In this document: piece after piece, positions 1 through 8,032 of the stretch | Numbering within the stretch: position 1 is the stretch's first letter | Layout of the letters: every line of letters starts with the position of its first letter | DNA from: Flavobacterium paronense | GTDB lineage: Bacteria > Bacteroidota > Bacteroidia > Flavobacteriales > Flavobacteriaceae | Assembly: GCF_030409795.1 (NCBI RefSeq) | Contig: NZ_JAUFQN010000019.1 | Coordinates: forward strand, 1,302,001-1,366,000 | Reading direction: 5' to 3' | Length of the DNA: 64,000 bases | Made by a program: the position numbers and the translations under genes | Notes under the pieces: model-generated | What the model saw: the letters and a program-made list of their open reading frames with translations, nothing else | Databases searched by the model: none | What the model was told of the DNA's origin: nothing

Positions 1-510
1 TTTCATTCAGGAAGTGTAGTAGGTTCAGATGGTTTTGGTTTTGCACCAACAGAAGAGGGAACATTTAATAAAATTCCACAAATTGGTAATGTAATCATCG
101 AAGACAATGTTGAAATAGGAGCAAACACAACTATCGACAGAGCTACACTAGGGACAACGTTAATCCGAAAAGGAGTAAAATTGGACAATCATATTCAAGT
201 TGCTCATAATGTTGAAATAGGTGAGAATACAGTAATCGCAGCACAAACCGGTATTGCAGGTTCGACTAAAATTGGCAGCAATTGTATGATTGGCGGTCAG
301 GTAGGTATTGCGGGACATATTACAATTGGAAATAATGTTCGTATTCAAGCGCAATCTGGTGTTGGGAAAAATATAAATGATGGCGAAGTGTTACAAGGCA
401 GTCCCTCTTTTGGCTATGCAGACTATAGTAAATCGTATGTTCATTTTAGAAATTTGCCTAAGATTGTTGCCGATATTGAAGAATTAAAAAAGAATAATAA
501 TACTAATTAA
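1..510 (+). CDS. lpxD: UDP-3-O-acylglucosamine N-acyltransferase LpxD (3' part)
   Basis: The frame is open from base 1 and the 5' half lies outside the window, leaving about 169 C-terminal residues of a family usually 330-345 long. The visible part is a left-handed beta-helix of hexapeptide repeats with the LpxD signature [15 protein letters not shown] and [14 protein letters not shown]. The His of the last motif corresponds to the catalytic base of the family. The enzyme adds the N-linked 3-hydroxyacyl chain to UDP-3-O-acylglucosamine in lipid A synthesis in the cytoplasm. It sits 10 bp upstream of lpxC/fabZ, so co-transcription is likely. A second LpxD-like gene lies downstream at 3391-4320. 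Confidence 0.93.
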   Translation, partial: FHSGSVVGSDGFGFAPTEEGTFNKIPQIGNVIIEDNVEIGANTTIDRATLGTTLIRKGVKLDNHIQVAHNVEIGENTVIAAQTGIAGSTKIGSNCMIGGQVGIAGHITIGNNVRIQAQSGVGKNINDGEVLQGSPSFGYADYSKSYVHFRNLPKIVADIEELKKNNNTN

Positions 511-520
511 ATAGCTTACC

Positions 521-1909
521 ATGGTTAAACAAAAGACCATCCAGAACGAAATTTCTCTTACTGGTGTTGGACTACATACTGGAAAAGAAGTAAAAATGAC
601 TTTCAAACCTGCTCCCATAAACAATGGTTATACCTTCGTTAGAGTAGATCTTGAAGGTTCACCAGTTATAGAAGCCGATGCCAATTATGTAGTAAATACA
701 CAACGTGGTACCAACCTTGAAAAATTAGGCGTTAAAATCCAAACTTCAGAGCATGTATTGGCAGCTTTTGTAGGTTGCGATGTTGATAATGTTATTATAG
801 AGTTAAACGAGTCTGAGCCGCCAATCATGGATGGTTCTTCAAAGTTTTTTGTTGAAGCTATCGAGAAAGTTGGTGTTGTTGAACAAGAGGCAGAACGCCA
901 TTATTATATTGTGAAAGAAGTAATTTCTTTTATGGACGAAGCAACAGGCAGTGAAATTCTACTGATGCCATCTGAAGACTACCAAGTGACAGCAATGGTT
1001 GATTTTGGCACTAAAGTTTTAGGTACGCAAAACGCTACTATGAAAAACATTTCAGAATTTAAATCTGAAATTGCTGATGCCAGAACGTTTAGCTTTCTGC
1101 ACGAATTGGAAACGCTTTTAGATAATGGACTAATAAAAGGTGGCGATTTGAACAATGCTATTGTTTATGTTGACAAAGAAATTTCACCAAAAACCATTGA
1201 AAACCTTAAAGTCGCTTTTGGTAAAGATTCTATTTCGGTTAAACCCAATGGTATTTTAGATAACCTAACGTTACATTATCCAAATGAAGCAGCACGTCAT
1301 AAACTGCTTGATGTGGTTGGTGATTTAGCTTTGGTCGGTACACGAATCAAAGGAAAAGTGATTGCCAATAAACCTGGTCATTATGTAAACACTCAGTTTG
1401 CTAAGAAATTGTCTAAGATTATCAAAATAGAACAACGCAATCAAGTTCCGGTATTTGATTTGAATTTGGAACCTTTAATGGATATTCATAAAATCATGAG
1501 TATCTTGCCTCATCGTCCTCCTTTTTTGTTTATTGACAGAATTATTGAAATGTCAGAAAGCCATGTAGTAGGGATGAAAAATGTCACAATGAACGAAGGT
1601 TTCTTTGTTGGGCATTTTCCGGAAGCTCCAGTAATGCCGGGTGTTATTATTGTGGAAGCGATGGCTCAAACCGGAGGAATATTGGTTTTGAGCACCGTTC
1701 CTGATCCGGAAAACTACTTGACCTTTTTCATGAAAATTGATAATGTGAAATTCAAACATAAAGTATTGCCAGGTGATACTTTGATATTTAAATGTGATTT
1801 AATTACTCCAATTAGAAGAGGAATTTGCCACATGCAAGCTAAAGCCTACGCTAATGGAAAATTAGTTGCAGAAGCAGAATTAATGGCACAAATCGCAAAA
1901 AAACAATAA
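521..1909 (+). CDS. lpxC/fabZ: Bifunctional UDP-3-O-acyl-GlcNAc deacetylase / 3-hydroxyacyl-ACP dehydratase
   Basis: This is a 462-residue fusion, the arrangement known in Bacteroidota. Residues 1 to about 305 are LpxC, the zinc deacetylase that commits the pathway to lipid A. The expected ligands are visible: His78 in SEHVLAAF, His260 and Asp264 in RHKLLDVVGD, and His287 in NKPGHYVN. Residues from about 315 to the end are FabZ, the dehydratase of fatty acid elongation, with LPHRPPFLFIDR and the active-site His365 (GHFPEAPVMPG) and Glu379 (VEAMAQ). Fusion couples lipid A commitment to use of the shared 3-hydroxyacyl-ACP pool. It lies between lpxD and lpxA with 3 bp before lpxA, so translational coupling is likely. 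Confidence 0.97.
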   Translation: MVKQKTIQNEISLTGVGLHTGKEVKMTFKPAPINNGYTFVRVDLEGSPVIEADANYVVNTQRGTNLEKLGVKIQTSEHVLAAFVGCDVDNVIIELNESEPPIMDGSSKFFVEAIEKVGVVEQEAERHYYIVKEVISFMDEATGSEILLMPSEDYQVTAMVDFGTKVLGTQNATMKNISEFKSEIADARTFSFLHELETLLDNGLIKGGDLNNAIVYVDKEISPKTIENLKVAFGKDSISVKPNGILDNLTLHYPNEAARHKLLDVVGDLALVGTRIKGKVIANKPGHYVNTQFAKKLSKIIKIEQRNQVPVFDLNLEPLMDIHKIMSILPHRPPFLFIDRIIEMSESHVVGMKNVTMNEGFFVGHFPEAPVMPGVIIVEAMAQTGGILVLSTVPDPENYLTFFMKIDNVKFKHKVLPGDTLIFKCDLITPIRRGICHMQAKAYANGKLVAEAELMAQIAKKQ

Positions 1910-1912
1910 ACT

Positions 1913-2695
1913 ATGAACCAACCTTTAGCATACGTACATCCGGGAGCAAAAATTGCGAAAAATGTAGTGATTGAACCTTTCACAACCATCCATAACAATG
2001 TAGTCATTGGTGATGGAACTTGGATTGGTTCCAATGTAACCATCATGGAAGGCGCACGAATTGGTAAAAATTGTAACATTTTTCCAGGCGCTGTAATTTC
2101 AGCCGTTCCACAAGATTTGAAATTTGGTGGAGAAGAATCACTTGCTGTAATTGGGGATAACGTAACTATTAGAGAGTGTGTTACAATTAATCGTGGCACT
2201 ATAGCTTCGGGACAAACCAAGATTGGAAATAACTGTCTTATCATGGCAACAGCTCATATTGCTCACGATTGTCATATTGGAGATAATGCTATTATAGTAA
2301 ACGGCGTTGCTTTGGCTGGACACGTTATCGTTGGTAATTTCGCTATCATTGGAGGATTAGCAGCTATTCACCAGTTTATCCAAATAGGTGATCACGCTAT
2401 GATTTCGGGAGGTTCGTTAGTTCGTAAAGATGTACCACCTTATACCAAAGCGGCAAAAGAACCACTTTCTTATGTTGGAATTAATTCGGTTGGATTAAGA
2501 CGAAGAGGGTTTACATCGGAAAAAATTAGAGAAATTCAAGATATATATAGAATCTTGTACCAAAAAAACTATAACACCTCACAAGCTGTTGGCATTATAG
2601 AAGCTGAAATGTCGGCCTCACCAGAGCGAGATGAAATTCTGGATTTTATCAGAAACTCATCAAGAGGTATTATGAAAGGCTATTCGGGAACTTAA
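1913..2695 (+). CDS. lpxA: UDP-N-acetylglucosamine O-acyltransferase LpxA
   Basis: LpxA catalyses the first step of lipid A synthesis, moving a 3-hydroxyacyl chain from ACP to UDP-GlcNAc. The 260-residue length is typical. The N-terminal two thirds is a hexapeptide-repeat beta-helix. TINRGT, the catalytic-type His in ATAHIAHDCHIG, and AIHQFIQIGDHAMISGGS are all family signatures. The C-terminal helical part starts near SVGLRRRGF. It starts 3 bp after the lpxC/fabZ stop and is followed by efp after 45 bp. I see nothing unusual. Confidence 0.96.
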   Translation: MNQPLAYVHPGAKIAKNVVIEPFTTIHNNVVIGDGTWIGSNVTIMEGARIGKNCNIFPGAVISAVPQDLKFGGEESLAVIGDNVTIRECVTINRGTIASGQTKIGNNCLIMATAHIAHDCHIGDNAIIVNGVALAGHVIVGNFAIIGGLAAIHQFIQIGDHAMISGGSLVRKDVPPYTKAAKEPLSYVGINSVGLRRRGFTSEKIREIQDIYRILYQKNYNTSQAVGIIEAEMSASPERDEILDFIRNSSRGIMKGYSGT

Positions 2696-2740
2696 TAGAA
2701 AGAGCAAAGAAAAATAGAAATTAAATAAAATAAAACCAAA

Positions 2741-3307
2741 ATGGCATCTACATCAGATATTAGAAACGGATTATGCATCAAGTTCAATCACGATATTTAT
2801 AAAATTATTGAATTCCTTCACGTTAAACCCGGAAAAGGTCCGGCTTTCGTTAGAACTAAATTGAGAAGTTTAACTAACGGAAAAGTCCTCGACAACACCT
2901 TTTCGGCTGGACATAAAATTGATGAAGTGCGAGTAGAAACACAAAACTTTCAGTTTTTATATGCCGAAGGAGATCAATTTCACTTTATGAATACGGAAAC
3001 ATACGAACAAATCACTTTGGATAAAAAAGTGCTGGATGCTCCTGACTTGTTAAAAGAAGGAACAGTCGTAATGGTTCAAATCAACACTGAAACCGAATTA
3101 CCACTTTCTGTTGATATGCCAGCTTCTATTGTTTTAGAAGTTACTTATGCTGAGCCAGGTGTAAAAGGAAACACAGCAACCAATGCTACAAAACCGGCGA
3201 AAGTAGAAACCGGAGCTTCAGTAAACGTTCCTTTGTTTATTAATGAAGGTGATAAAATCAAAATTGATACGGCTACAGGTTCTTATATGGAAAGAGTAAA
3301 GGAGTAA
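2741..3307 (+). CDS. efp: Translation elongation factor P
   Basis: EF-P (188 residues, normal length) relieves ribosome stalling at polyproline stretches. The N-terminal KOW-like domain holds the loop KPGKGPAF with Lys32 at its tip, the position that carries the modification in many bacteria. The two OB-type domains follow, ending with the conserved C-terminal stretch around INEGDKIKIDTATGSY. No lysine-modifying enzyme (EpmA/B type) is seen in the window, so the modification state is unknown. Location between lpxA and a second lpxD-like gene suggests expression with envelope synthesis genes, which is inference. Confidence 0.95.
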   Translation: MASTSDIRNGLCIKFNHDIYKIIEFLHVKPGKGPAFVRTKLRSLTNGKVLDNTFSAGHKIDEVRVETQNFQFLYAEGDQFHFMNTETYEQITLDKKVLDAPDLLKEGTVVMVQINTETELPLSVDMPASIVLEVTYAEPGVKGNTATNATKPAKVETGASVNVPLFINEGDKIKIDTATGSYMERVKE

Positions 3308-3332
3308 TGATTTGAAGATTAACCGATTTGAA

Positions 3333-3384
3333 GATTTGAAAATTGTTTCATCTTCGAATTAACACATTTTCAAATTTTCAAATT
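3333..3384. repeat. Inverted repeat between efp and lpxD2
   Basis: The 83-bp gap between efp and the second lpxD-like gene is built from short repeats. GATTTGAAGATT-like units recur at 3309-3340. An 11-bp perfect inverted repeat, ATTTGAAAATT at 3334-3344 and AATTTTCAAAT at 3373-3383, could fold into an AT-rich hairpin. There is no clean T-run, so it is not a convincing terminator. Confidence 0.5.
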
Positions 3385-3390
3385 AAATAA

Positions 3391-4320
3391 ATGAAGTTTC
3401 CTAAAACACATACACTCAAAGAAATCGCCTCCATTATCGGATGCCACTATGTTGGTGCTGATGATTTTCCGGTTGAAGGCATGAACGAAATTCATGTGGT
3501 TACGCCAGGCGATATTGTTTTTGTTGACCATCCAAAATACTACGACAAAGCATTGCAATCGGCAGCAACTATTGTTTTAATAAACAAAGAAGTTGATTGT
3601 CCGGAAGGAAAAGCATTGCTAATTTCGGATGATCCTTTTAGAGATTTTAATACGTTGACCAAACATTTTCGTCCTTTTGTAGTTTCAAATGATAGCATTT
3701 CAAATGCAGCTTCAATCGGAGAAGGAACAGTTATTCAACCCAATTGTTTTATCGGTAATAATGTTAGTATTGGTAAAAACTGTTTGCTTCACGCCAGTGT
3801 AATTGTGTATGACAACACAGTAATTGGCGATAACGTGATTATACATTCGGGAACCATACTTGGAGCTGATGCTTTTTATTATAAAAAACGTCAGGAAGGT
3901 TTTGATCAATTATTTTCTTGTGGAAGAGTTGTGATTGAAGATAACGTTGGAATAGGAGCGTTGTGCACTATTGATAAAGGCGTTACCGGAGACACTACCA
4001 TTGGTGCCGGAACAAAAATTGACAATCAGGTGCATGTGGGTCACGATACTGTTATCGGCAAAAAATGCTTAATTGCGGCACAAACCGGAATTGCAGGTTG
4101 TGTTATCATTGAAGATGAAGTTACTTTGTGGGGACAAGTCGGAACCACCAGTGGAATAACCATAGGTGCCAAAGCAGTTGTTTTGGGACAAACAGGTGTG
4201 AGCAAATCTATTGAAGGTGGAAAGACATATTCAGGAACGCCAATTGATGAAGCGAGAGAAAAGATGAAACAGTTTGCTAACCTCAAGAAAATACCAGAAA
4301 TTTTAAATAAAATAAAGTAA
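3391..4320 (+). CDS. LpxD-like UDP-3-O-acylglucosamine N-acyltransferase (second copy)
   Basis: This 309-residue protein has the LpxD layout. An N-terminal uridine-binding-type domain (about 1-100, with LKEIASIIGCHYVG and TPGDIVFVDHPKYYDKAL) is followed by a hexapeptide-repeat beta-helix. TIDKGVTGDTTIGAGTKID and VHVGHDTVIG keep the catalytic-type His, and GTTSGITIGAKAVVLGQTGV closes the helix. It is shorter than the usual LpxD and clearly diverged from the copy at 1-510. It may act on a different acyl chain or sugar nucleotide. It is in the same orientation as the lipid A operon and 3 bp upstream of a SnoaL-like gene. Confidence 0.85.
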   Translation: MKFPKTHTLKEIASIIGCHYVGADDFPVEGMNEIHVVTPGDIVFVDHPKYYDKALQSAATIVLINKEVDCPEGKALLISDDPFRDFNTLTKHFRPFVVSNDSISNAASIGEGTVIQPNCFIGNNVSIGKNCLLHASVIVYDNTVIGDNVIIHSGTILGADAFYYKKRQEGFDQLFSCGRVVIEDNVGIGALCTIDKGVTGDTTIGAGTKIDNQVHVGHDTVIGKKCLIAAQTGIAGCVIIEDEVTLWGQVGTTSGITIGAKAVVLGQTGVSKSIEGGKTYSGTPIDEAREKMKQFANLKKIPEILNKIK

Positions 4321-4323
4321 ACC

Positions 4324-4683
4324 ATGACTGCTAAAAAAATCGTTCAAGATTTTTATAAATCCGATGTGCTTTTAGATTCAGAAAAAGTAAATAGTTTTTT
4401 GCATCCTGATGTAGTATTAGAATGGCATAGTAGCCAGGGATATCATAAATTAAAACACGATCAGATTATTGATTTAAGCAAAGAATTCAGCAAAGCTTAT
4501 ATTCGATCTAAGTCAAGAATAAGTCATATTTTAGTAAAAGGAAATATGGTTTCGGTTCGGTATGCCCATTATGTAAAAACTATTGAAAACCCTAGAGAAG
4601 AAATGTTTTTGGCTCACTTCATGGTGATTTGGGAATTGAAAGACAATAAATTGTATCGCGGTTTTCAGATGAGTCAACTATAG
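4324..4683 (+). CDS. SnoaL-like / NTF2-fold protein
   Basis: This 119-residue protein has the size and pattern of the NTF2/SnoaL alpha+beta-barrel superfamily. An N-terminal helix (KKIVQDFYKSDVLLDSEKVNSF) leads to HPDVVLEWHSSQGY and then strands ending in FMVIWELKDNKLYRGFQMSQ. No signal peptide is visible, so it is probably cytoplasmic. It starts 3 bp after the second lpxD-like gene, so the two are likely co-translated. Members of this superfamily range from binding proteins to isomerases and the substrate cannot be told from sequence. Confidence 0.7.
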   Translation: MTAKKIVQDFYKSDVLLDSEKVNSFLHPDVVLEWHSSQGYHKLKHDQIIDLSKEFSKAYIRSKSRISHILVKGNMVSVRYAHYVKTIENPREEMFLAHFMVIWELKDNKLYRGFQMSQL

Positions 4684-4779
4684 TAATTTTGCAAAAAAAC
4701 TAATAGCTAATTACTAATTACTAATTACTATTTTCTACTTTTACACCACTTAAAATAATCACAATAAACAAACACAAAC

Positions 4780-5652
4780 ATGAGCGTTTTAGTTAATAAA
4801 GATTCAAAAATAATAGTTCAGGGATTTACAGGAAGTGAAGGAACTTTTCATGCTTCACAAATGATTGAATATGGTACCAATGTTGTTGGTGGCGTTACAC
4901 CAGGAAAAGGAGGGACAACGCACTTAGACCGTCCGGTATTCAATACAGTAAAAGATGCTGTTGAAAAAGCCGGTGCTGATACTTCTATTATTTTTGTTCC
5001 GCCTGCTTTTGCTGCTGATGCTATTATGGAAGCTGCTGATGCCGGTATCAAAGTAATTATTGCAATTACTGAAGGTATTCCGGTTGCCGATATGATTAAA
5101 GCATACGAATATATCAAAGAAAGAGATTGTACATTAATTGGTCCAAACTGTCCCGGAATTATAACTCCGGAAGAAGCTAAAGTAGGTATTATGCCTGGTT
5201 TTGTATTCAAAAAAGGAACAGTTGGAATTGTTTCTAAATCAGGAACGTTGACTTATGAAGCGGCAGATCAAGTAGTAAAACAAGGCATGGGAATTACAAC
5301 AGCTATCGGAATAGGTGGTGACCCAATTATTGGAACAACTACTAAAGAAGCGGTTGAGTTATTAATGAACGACCCAGAAACCAAATGTATCGTAATGATA
5401 GGTGAAATAGGTGGTCAATTAGAAGCCGATGCTGCCAAATGGATTAAAGCTGATGGTAACCGTAAACCGGTTGTTGGGTTTATCGCAGGAGAAACCGCTC
5501 CAAAAGGAAGAACCATGGGACACGCCGGAGCCATCGTTGGTGGTGCCGATGATACCGCAGAAGCTAAGAAACGCATCATGAGAGAATGTGGTATTCACGT
5601 AGTAGATTCTCCTGCTGAGATTGGTAAAAAAGTAAAGGAAGTGATGGGATAA
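4780..5652 (+). CDS. sucD: Succinate-CoA ligase (ADP/GDP-forming) alpha subunit
   Basis: SucD is the alpha subunit of succinyl-CoA synthetase of the TCA cycle, which interconverts succinyl-CoA and succinate with nucleotide phosphorylation. The 290-residue protein shows the CoA-binding Rossmann segment ([15 protein letters not shown]), [10 protein letters not shown] and the phosphorylated His248 in GHAGAIVGG. The beta subunit sucC is not in the window. About 96 bp precede it, containing a TAATTTTG box at 4684-4691 and a triplicated CTAATTA, so it may have its own promoter. A hairpin terminator follows at 5678-5705. Confidence 0.97.
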   Translation: MSVLVNKDSKIIVQGFTGSEGTFHASQMIEYGTNVVGGVTPGKGGTTHLDRPVFNTVKDAVEKAGADTSIIFVPPAFAADAIMEAADAGIKVIIAITEGIPVADMIKAYEYIKERDCTLIGPNCPGIITPEEAKVGIMPGFVFKKGTVGIVSKSGTLTYEAADQVVKQGMGITTAIGIGGDPIIGTTTKEAVELLMNDPETKCIVMIGEIGGQLEADAAKWIKADGNRKPVVGFIAGETAPKGRTMGHAGAIVGGADDTAEAKKRIMRECGIHVVDSPAEIGKKVKEVMG

Positions 5653-5677
5653 TCATCATTATCAATATATAAATTTA

Positions 5678-5705
5678 AAGCTTCACATTTGTGAGGCTTT
5701 TTTTA
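5678..5705 (+). terminator. Rho-independent terminator after sucD
   Basis: AAGCTTCACA (5678-5687) pairs with TGTGAGGCTT (5690-5699) with one G-T pair and a tiny loop, followed by a run of T up to 5704. It separates sucD from the LRR protein operon. Confidence 0.85.
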
Positions 5706-5718
5706 TCATAATATTTTA

Positions 5719-5726
5719 TATATTTG
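5719..5726 (+). promoter_or_regulatory. Bacteroidota-type -7 box upstream of the LRR operon
   Basis: TATATTTG fits the TAnnTTTG -7 consensus of Flavobacterium promoters and lies 20 bp before the ATG at 5746, just after the sucD terminator. No TTG is found at the expected -33 distance, so support is partial. Confidence 0.4.
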
Positions 5727-5745
5727 ATTATCAATTATTCATATT

Positions 5746-8025
5746 ATGAAAAAGCTGTACTCACTTTTATTTTTTGCGATAAGCATTTTTACTAATGCTC
5801 AAATAATAGATTTTCCGGATGCCAATTTTAAAACAAAATTGTTAGAAGCGAGTGCAAGCAATCAAATTGCCATTGATTTAGCCGGGAATTATAATAAAAT
5901 AGATATCAATGATAATGGTGAAATTGAGCAAAGCGAAGCATTGCAGGTGCTCGTGTTAAATGTTAGCAACACTTCCATAACCAATCTAAGCGGTATTAAT
6001 TACTTTGTGAACTTAGGAACACTTTATTGTGCTAATAATCCATTAACCAGTTTAGATCTAACAAGCCTTGTAAACCTCACGGGTTTAAATTGTGCAAATG
6101 ATTTGCTGACGACATTAAATGTAAGTGGTTTAACCAATTTATGGGAATTATACTGCTTTAACAATCAGTTGACATCGCTGAATTTAAATGGCTTTAGCAA
6201 TCTTCACCTGTTATATTGCAGTTCAAATCTACTTCAAGATTTGCAGGTTAACGATTTGGTTAATCTTAATATATTGCAATGTCAAAATAATCAGCTGCCG
6301 TCCTTGAATCTAAGTGGGCTTGTTAACATAAATTCATTAATCTGTTTCAACAATCAACTCACTACTATAAATTTAAGTGGCTTAGTTTCGCTTCGAGATT
6401 TTATGTGTTCACAAAATCTTCTACCGGAAATTAATTTAAATGATTCACCGCACCTAAGAACAATGTATTGCAATGACAATCAATTGATATCATTATTTGT
6501 TAAAACCGGAAGTCCTAATATAGATTTGGATATTAGATTTAATAATAATCCGGGTATACAATTTATATGTACAGATGATGCGTTAGTAGAGAGTTTTCAA
6601 TATTTCTGTACATTATACGGCTATACAAATTGTGCCGTAAGTTCTTATTGTTCTTTTGTTCCGGGAGGAGATTATTATATTATTGAAGGAAATTCAAAAT
6701 TTGACGAAACCAATAATGGATGTGATAGTACTGATTTAAATATGTCATATTTAAAATTTACGATTAGTGATGGTATAGAAACAGGTACATTAATAGCAAA
6801 CGAAACTGGAAATTACAGTATACCGGTTTCTTCAGGAACACATACAATAACTCCAGTTTTGGAAAATCCGACATATTTTACAGTTTCTCCAGCAGTTTCG
6901 AATGTTACTTTCCCGACTTCAGTCACCCCTTTTGTTCAAGATTTTTGTTTATCAGCAAACGGAATCCACAATGATTTAGAAATTACATTACTTCCAACTA
7001 GTGCAGCTCGTCCAGGTTTTGATGCCACTTATAAAATCATTTATAAAAATAAAGGCACTTCGGCGCAAAGCGGAACGGTTTCGCTTGATTATTATAATCC
7101 GATAGAAGATTTTATTGCTGCCAATCCTAGCGTTACCAATGAATCAAGTGGTTTCTTTAACACTTTAAATTGGAACTTTAGTAATTTGCTGCCTTTTGAA
7201 AGCCGAGAAATAACGGTTACTTTTAATTTGAATTCTCCGCTGGAAACTCCGCCATTGAACTCAGGTAATCTTATAGATTATAATGCTAGGATTGTCGGAG
7301 CAACTGATGAAACCCAAACAGATAACGTATCAAGTATAACCCAAACAATTGTCAACTCTTTTGATCCAAATGATAAAACCTGTACAGAAGGATATAGCCT
7401 ACCGCTTTATAAGTTGGGCGATTATCTGCATTATATTATTCGTTTTGAAAATACGGGTACTGCTATTGCAGAAAACATAGTTGTTAGTGATGTAATAGAT
7501 ACAACAAAATTTGATATTAACACACTAATTCCAATAGGCGGACGTCACTCTTTTGAAACCAGAATCTTATCAACCAACAAAGTAGAGTTTATTTTTCAGC
7601 ATATTAATCTCCCTTTTGACGATGCTAACAATGATGGATTTGTAGCTTTTAAAATAAAAACATTGCCAACACTAACCGATGGTCAGATTATAGATAATTC
7701 GGCAAATATTTACTTTGATTACAATGTCCCGATTCTGACAAATACTTATAGCGTGAATGTATTTAATCCTTTGTCCAATCCTGACTTTGTGTTCAGCAAC
7801 GTGTATAACTTGTCTCCGGTTCCTGCGAAGAACAACTTGACTATTACAACTAAACAAAATGTAATGATTAGTTCAGTAAGTATTTACAATACACTTGGGC
7901 AATTGGTGCAGGTAAATACAAATCCAAATGAAACCATTGATGTTTCAGGTTTGAAAACGGGAAACTATTTTATCAAGATTGTAAGTGATAAAGTAACGGC
8001 GAGTAGTAAGTTTGTTAAAGAATAA
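5746..8025 (+). CDS. Secreted leucine-rich-repeat protein with T9SS sorting domain, copy 1
   Basis: This is a 759-residue surface or secreted protein. Residues 1-18 are a signal peptide ending TNAQ. An EF-hand-like loop, DINDNGEIEQSE, precedes about nine cysteine-containing LRR units of the type LxxLxCxxNQLtsLnLsgL (about residues 70-270). A cysteine-bearing linker and two beta-rich conserved-repeat (DUF11-like) domains follow (about 300-680). The end is a type A sorting tail starting near LSPVPAKNNLTI and finishing with SSKFVKE. LRRs usually bind proteins or glycans; the ligand is unknown. It is the first of three paralogues in one orientation, 7 bp before the next start. Confidence 0.85.
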   Translation: MKKLYSLLFFAISIFTNAQIIDFPDANFKTKLLEASASNQIAIDLAGNYNKIDINDNGEIEQSEALQVLVLNVSNTSITNLSGINYFVNLGTLYCANNPLTSLDLTSLVNLTGLNCANDLLTTLNVSGLTNLWELYCFNNQLTSLNLNGFSNLHLLYCSSNLLQDLQVNDLVNLNILQCQNNQLPSLNLSGLVNINSLICFNNQLTTINLSGLVSLRDFMCSQNLLPEINLNDSPHLRTMYCNDNQLISLFVKTGSPNIDLDIRFNNNPGIQFICTDDALVESFQYFCTLYGYTNCAVSSYCSFVPGGDYYIIEGNSKFDETNNGCDSTDLNMSYLKFTISDGIETGTLIANETGNYSIPVSSGTHTITPVLENPTYFTVSPAVSNVTFPTSVTPFVQDFCLSANGIHNDLEITLLPTSAARPGFDATYKIIYKNKGTSAQSGTVSLDYYNPIEDFIAANPSVTNESSGFFNTLNWNFSNLLPFESREITVTFNLNSPLETPPLNSGNLIDYNARIVGATDETQTDNVSSITQTIVNSFDPNDKTCTEGYSLPLYKLGDYLHYIIRFENTGTAIAENIVVSDVIDTTKFDINTLIPIGGRHSFETRILSTNKVEFIFQHINLPFDDANNDGFVAFKIKTLPTLTDGQIIDNSANIYFDYNVPILTNTYSVNVFNPLSNPDFVFSNVYNLSPVPAKNNLTITTKQNVMISSVSIYNTLGQLVQVNTNPNETIDVSGLKTGNYFIKIVSDKVTASSKFVKE

Positions 8026-8032
8026 ATTAATT

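Noticed and set aside
1846..2244. 132-residue minus-strand frame opposite lpxA
   Set aside because: It is antisense to well supported lpxC/fabZ and lpxA sequence and shows only the usual mirrored composition.
4707..4730. CTAATTA triplet repeat before sucD as an operator
   Set aside because: A 7-bp low-complexity AT repeat without symmetry; simple slippage explains it.
8012..8032. TTG start giving a longer LRR copy 2
   Set aside because: It would overlap the preceding gene and place charged residues before the signal peptide; the ATG at 8033 is better.
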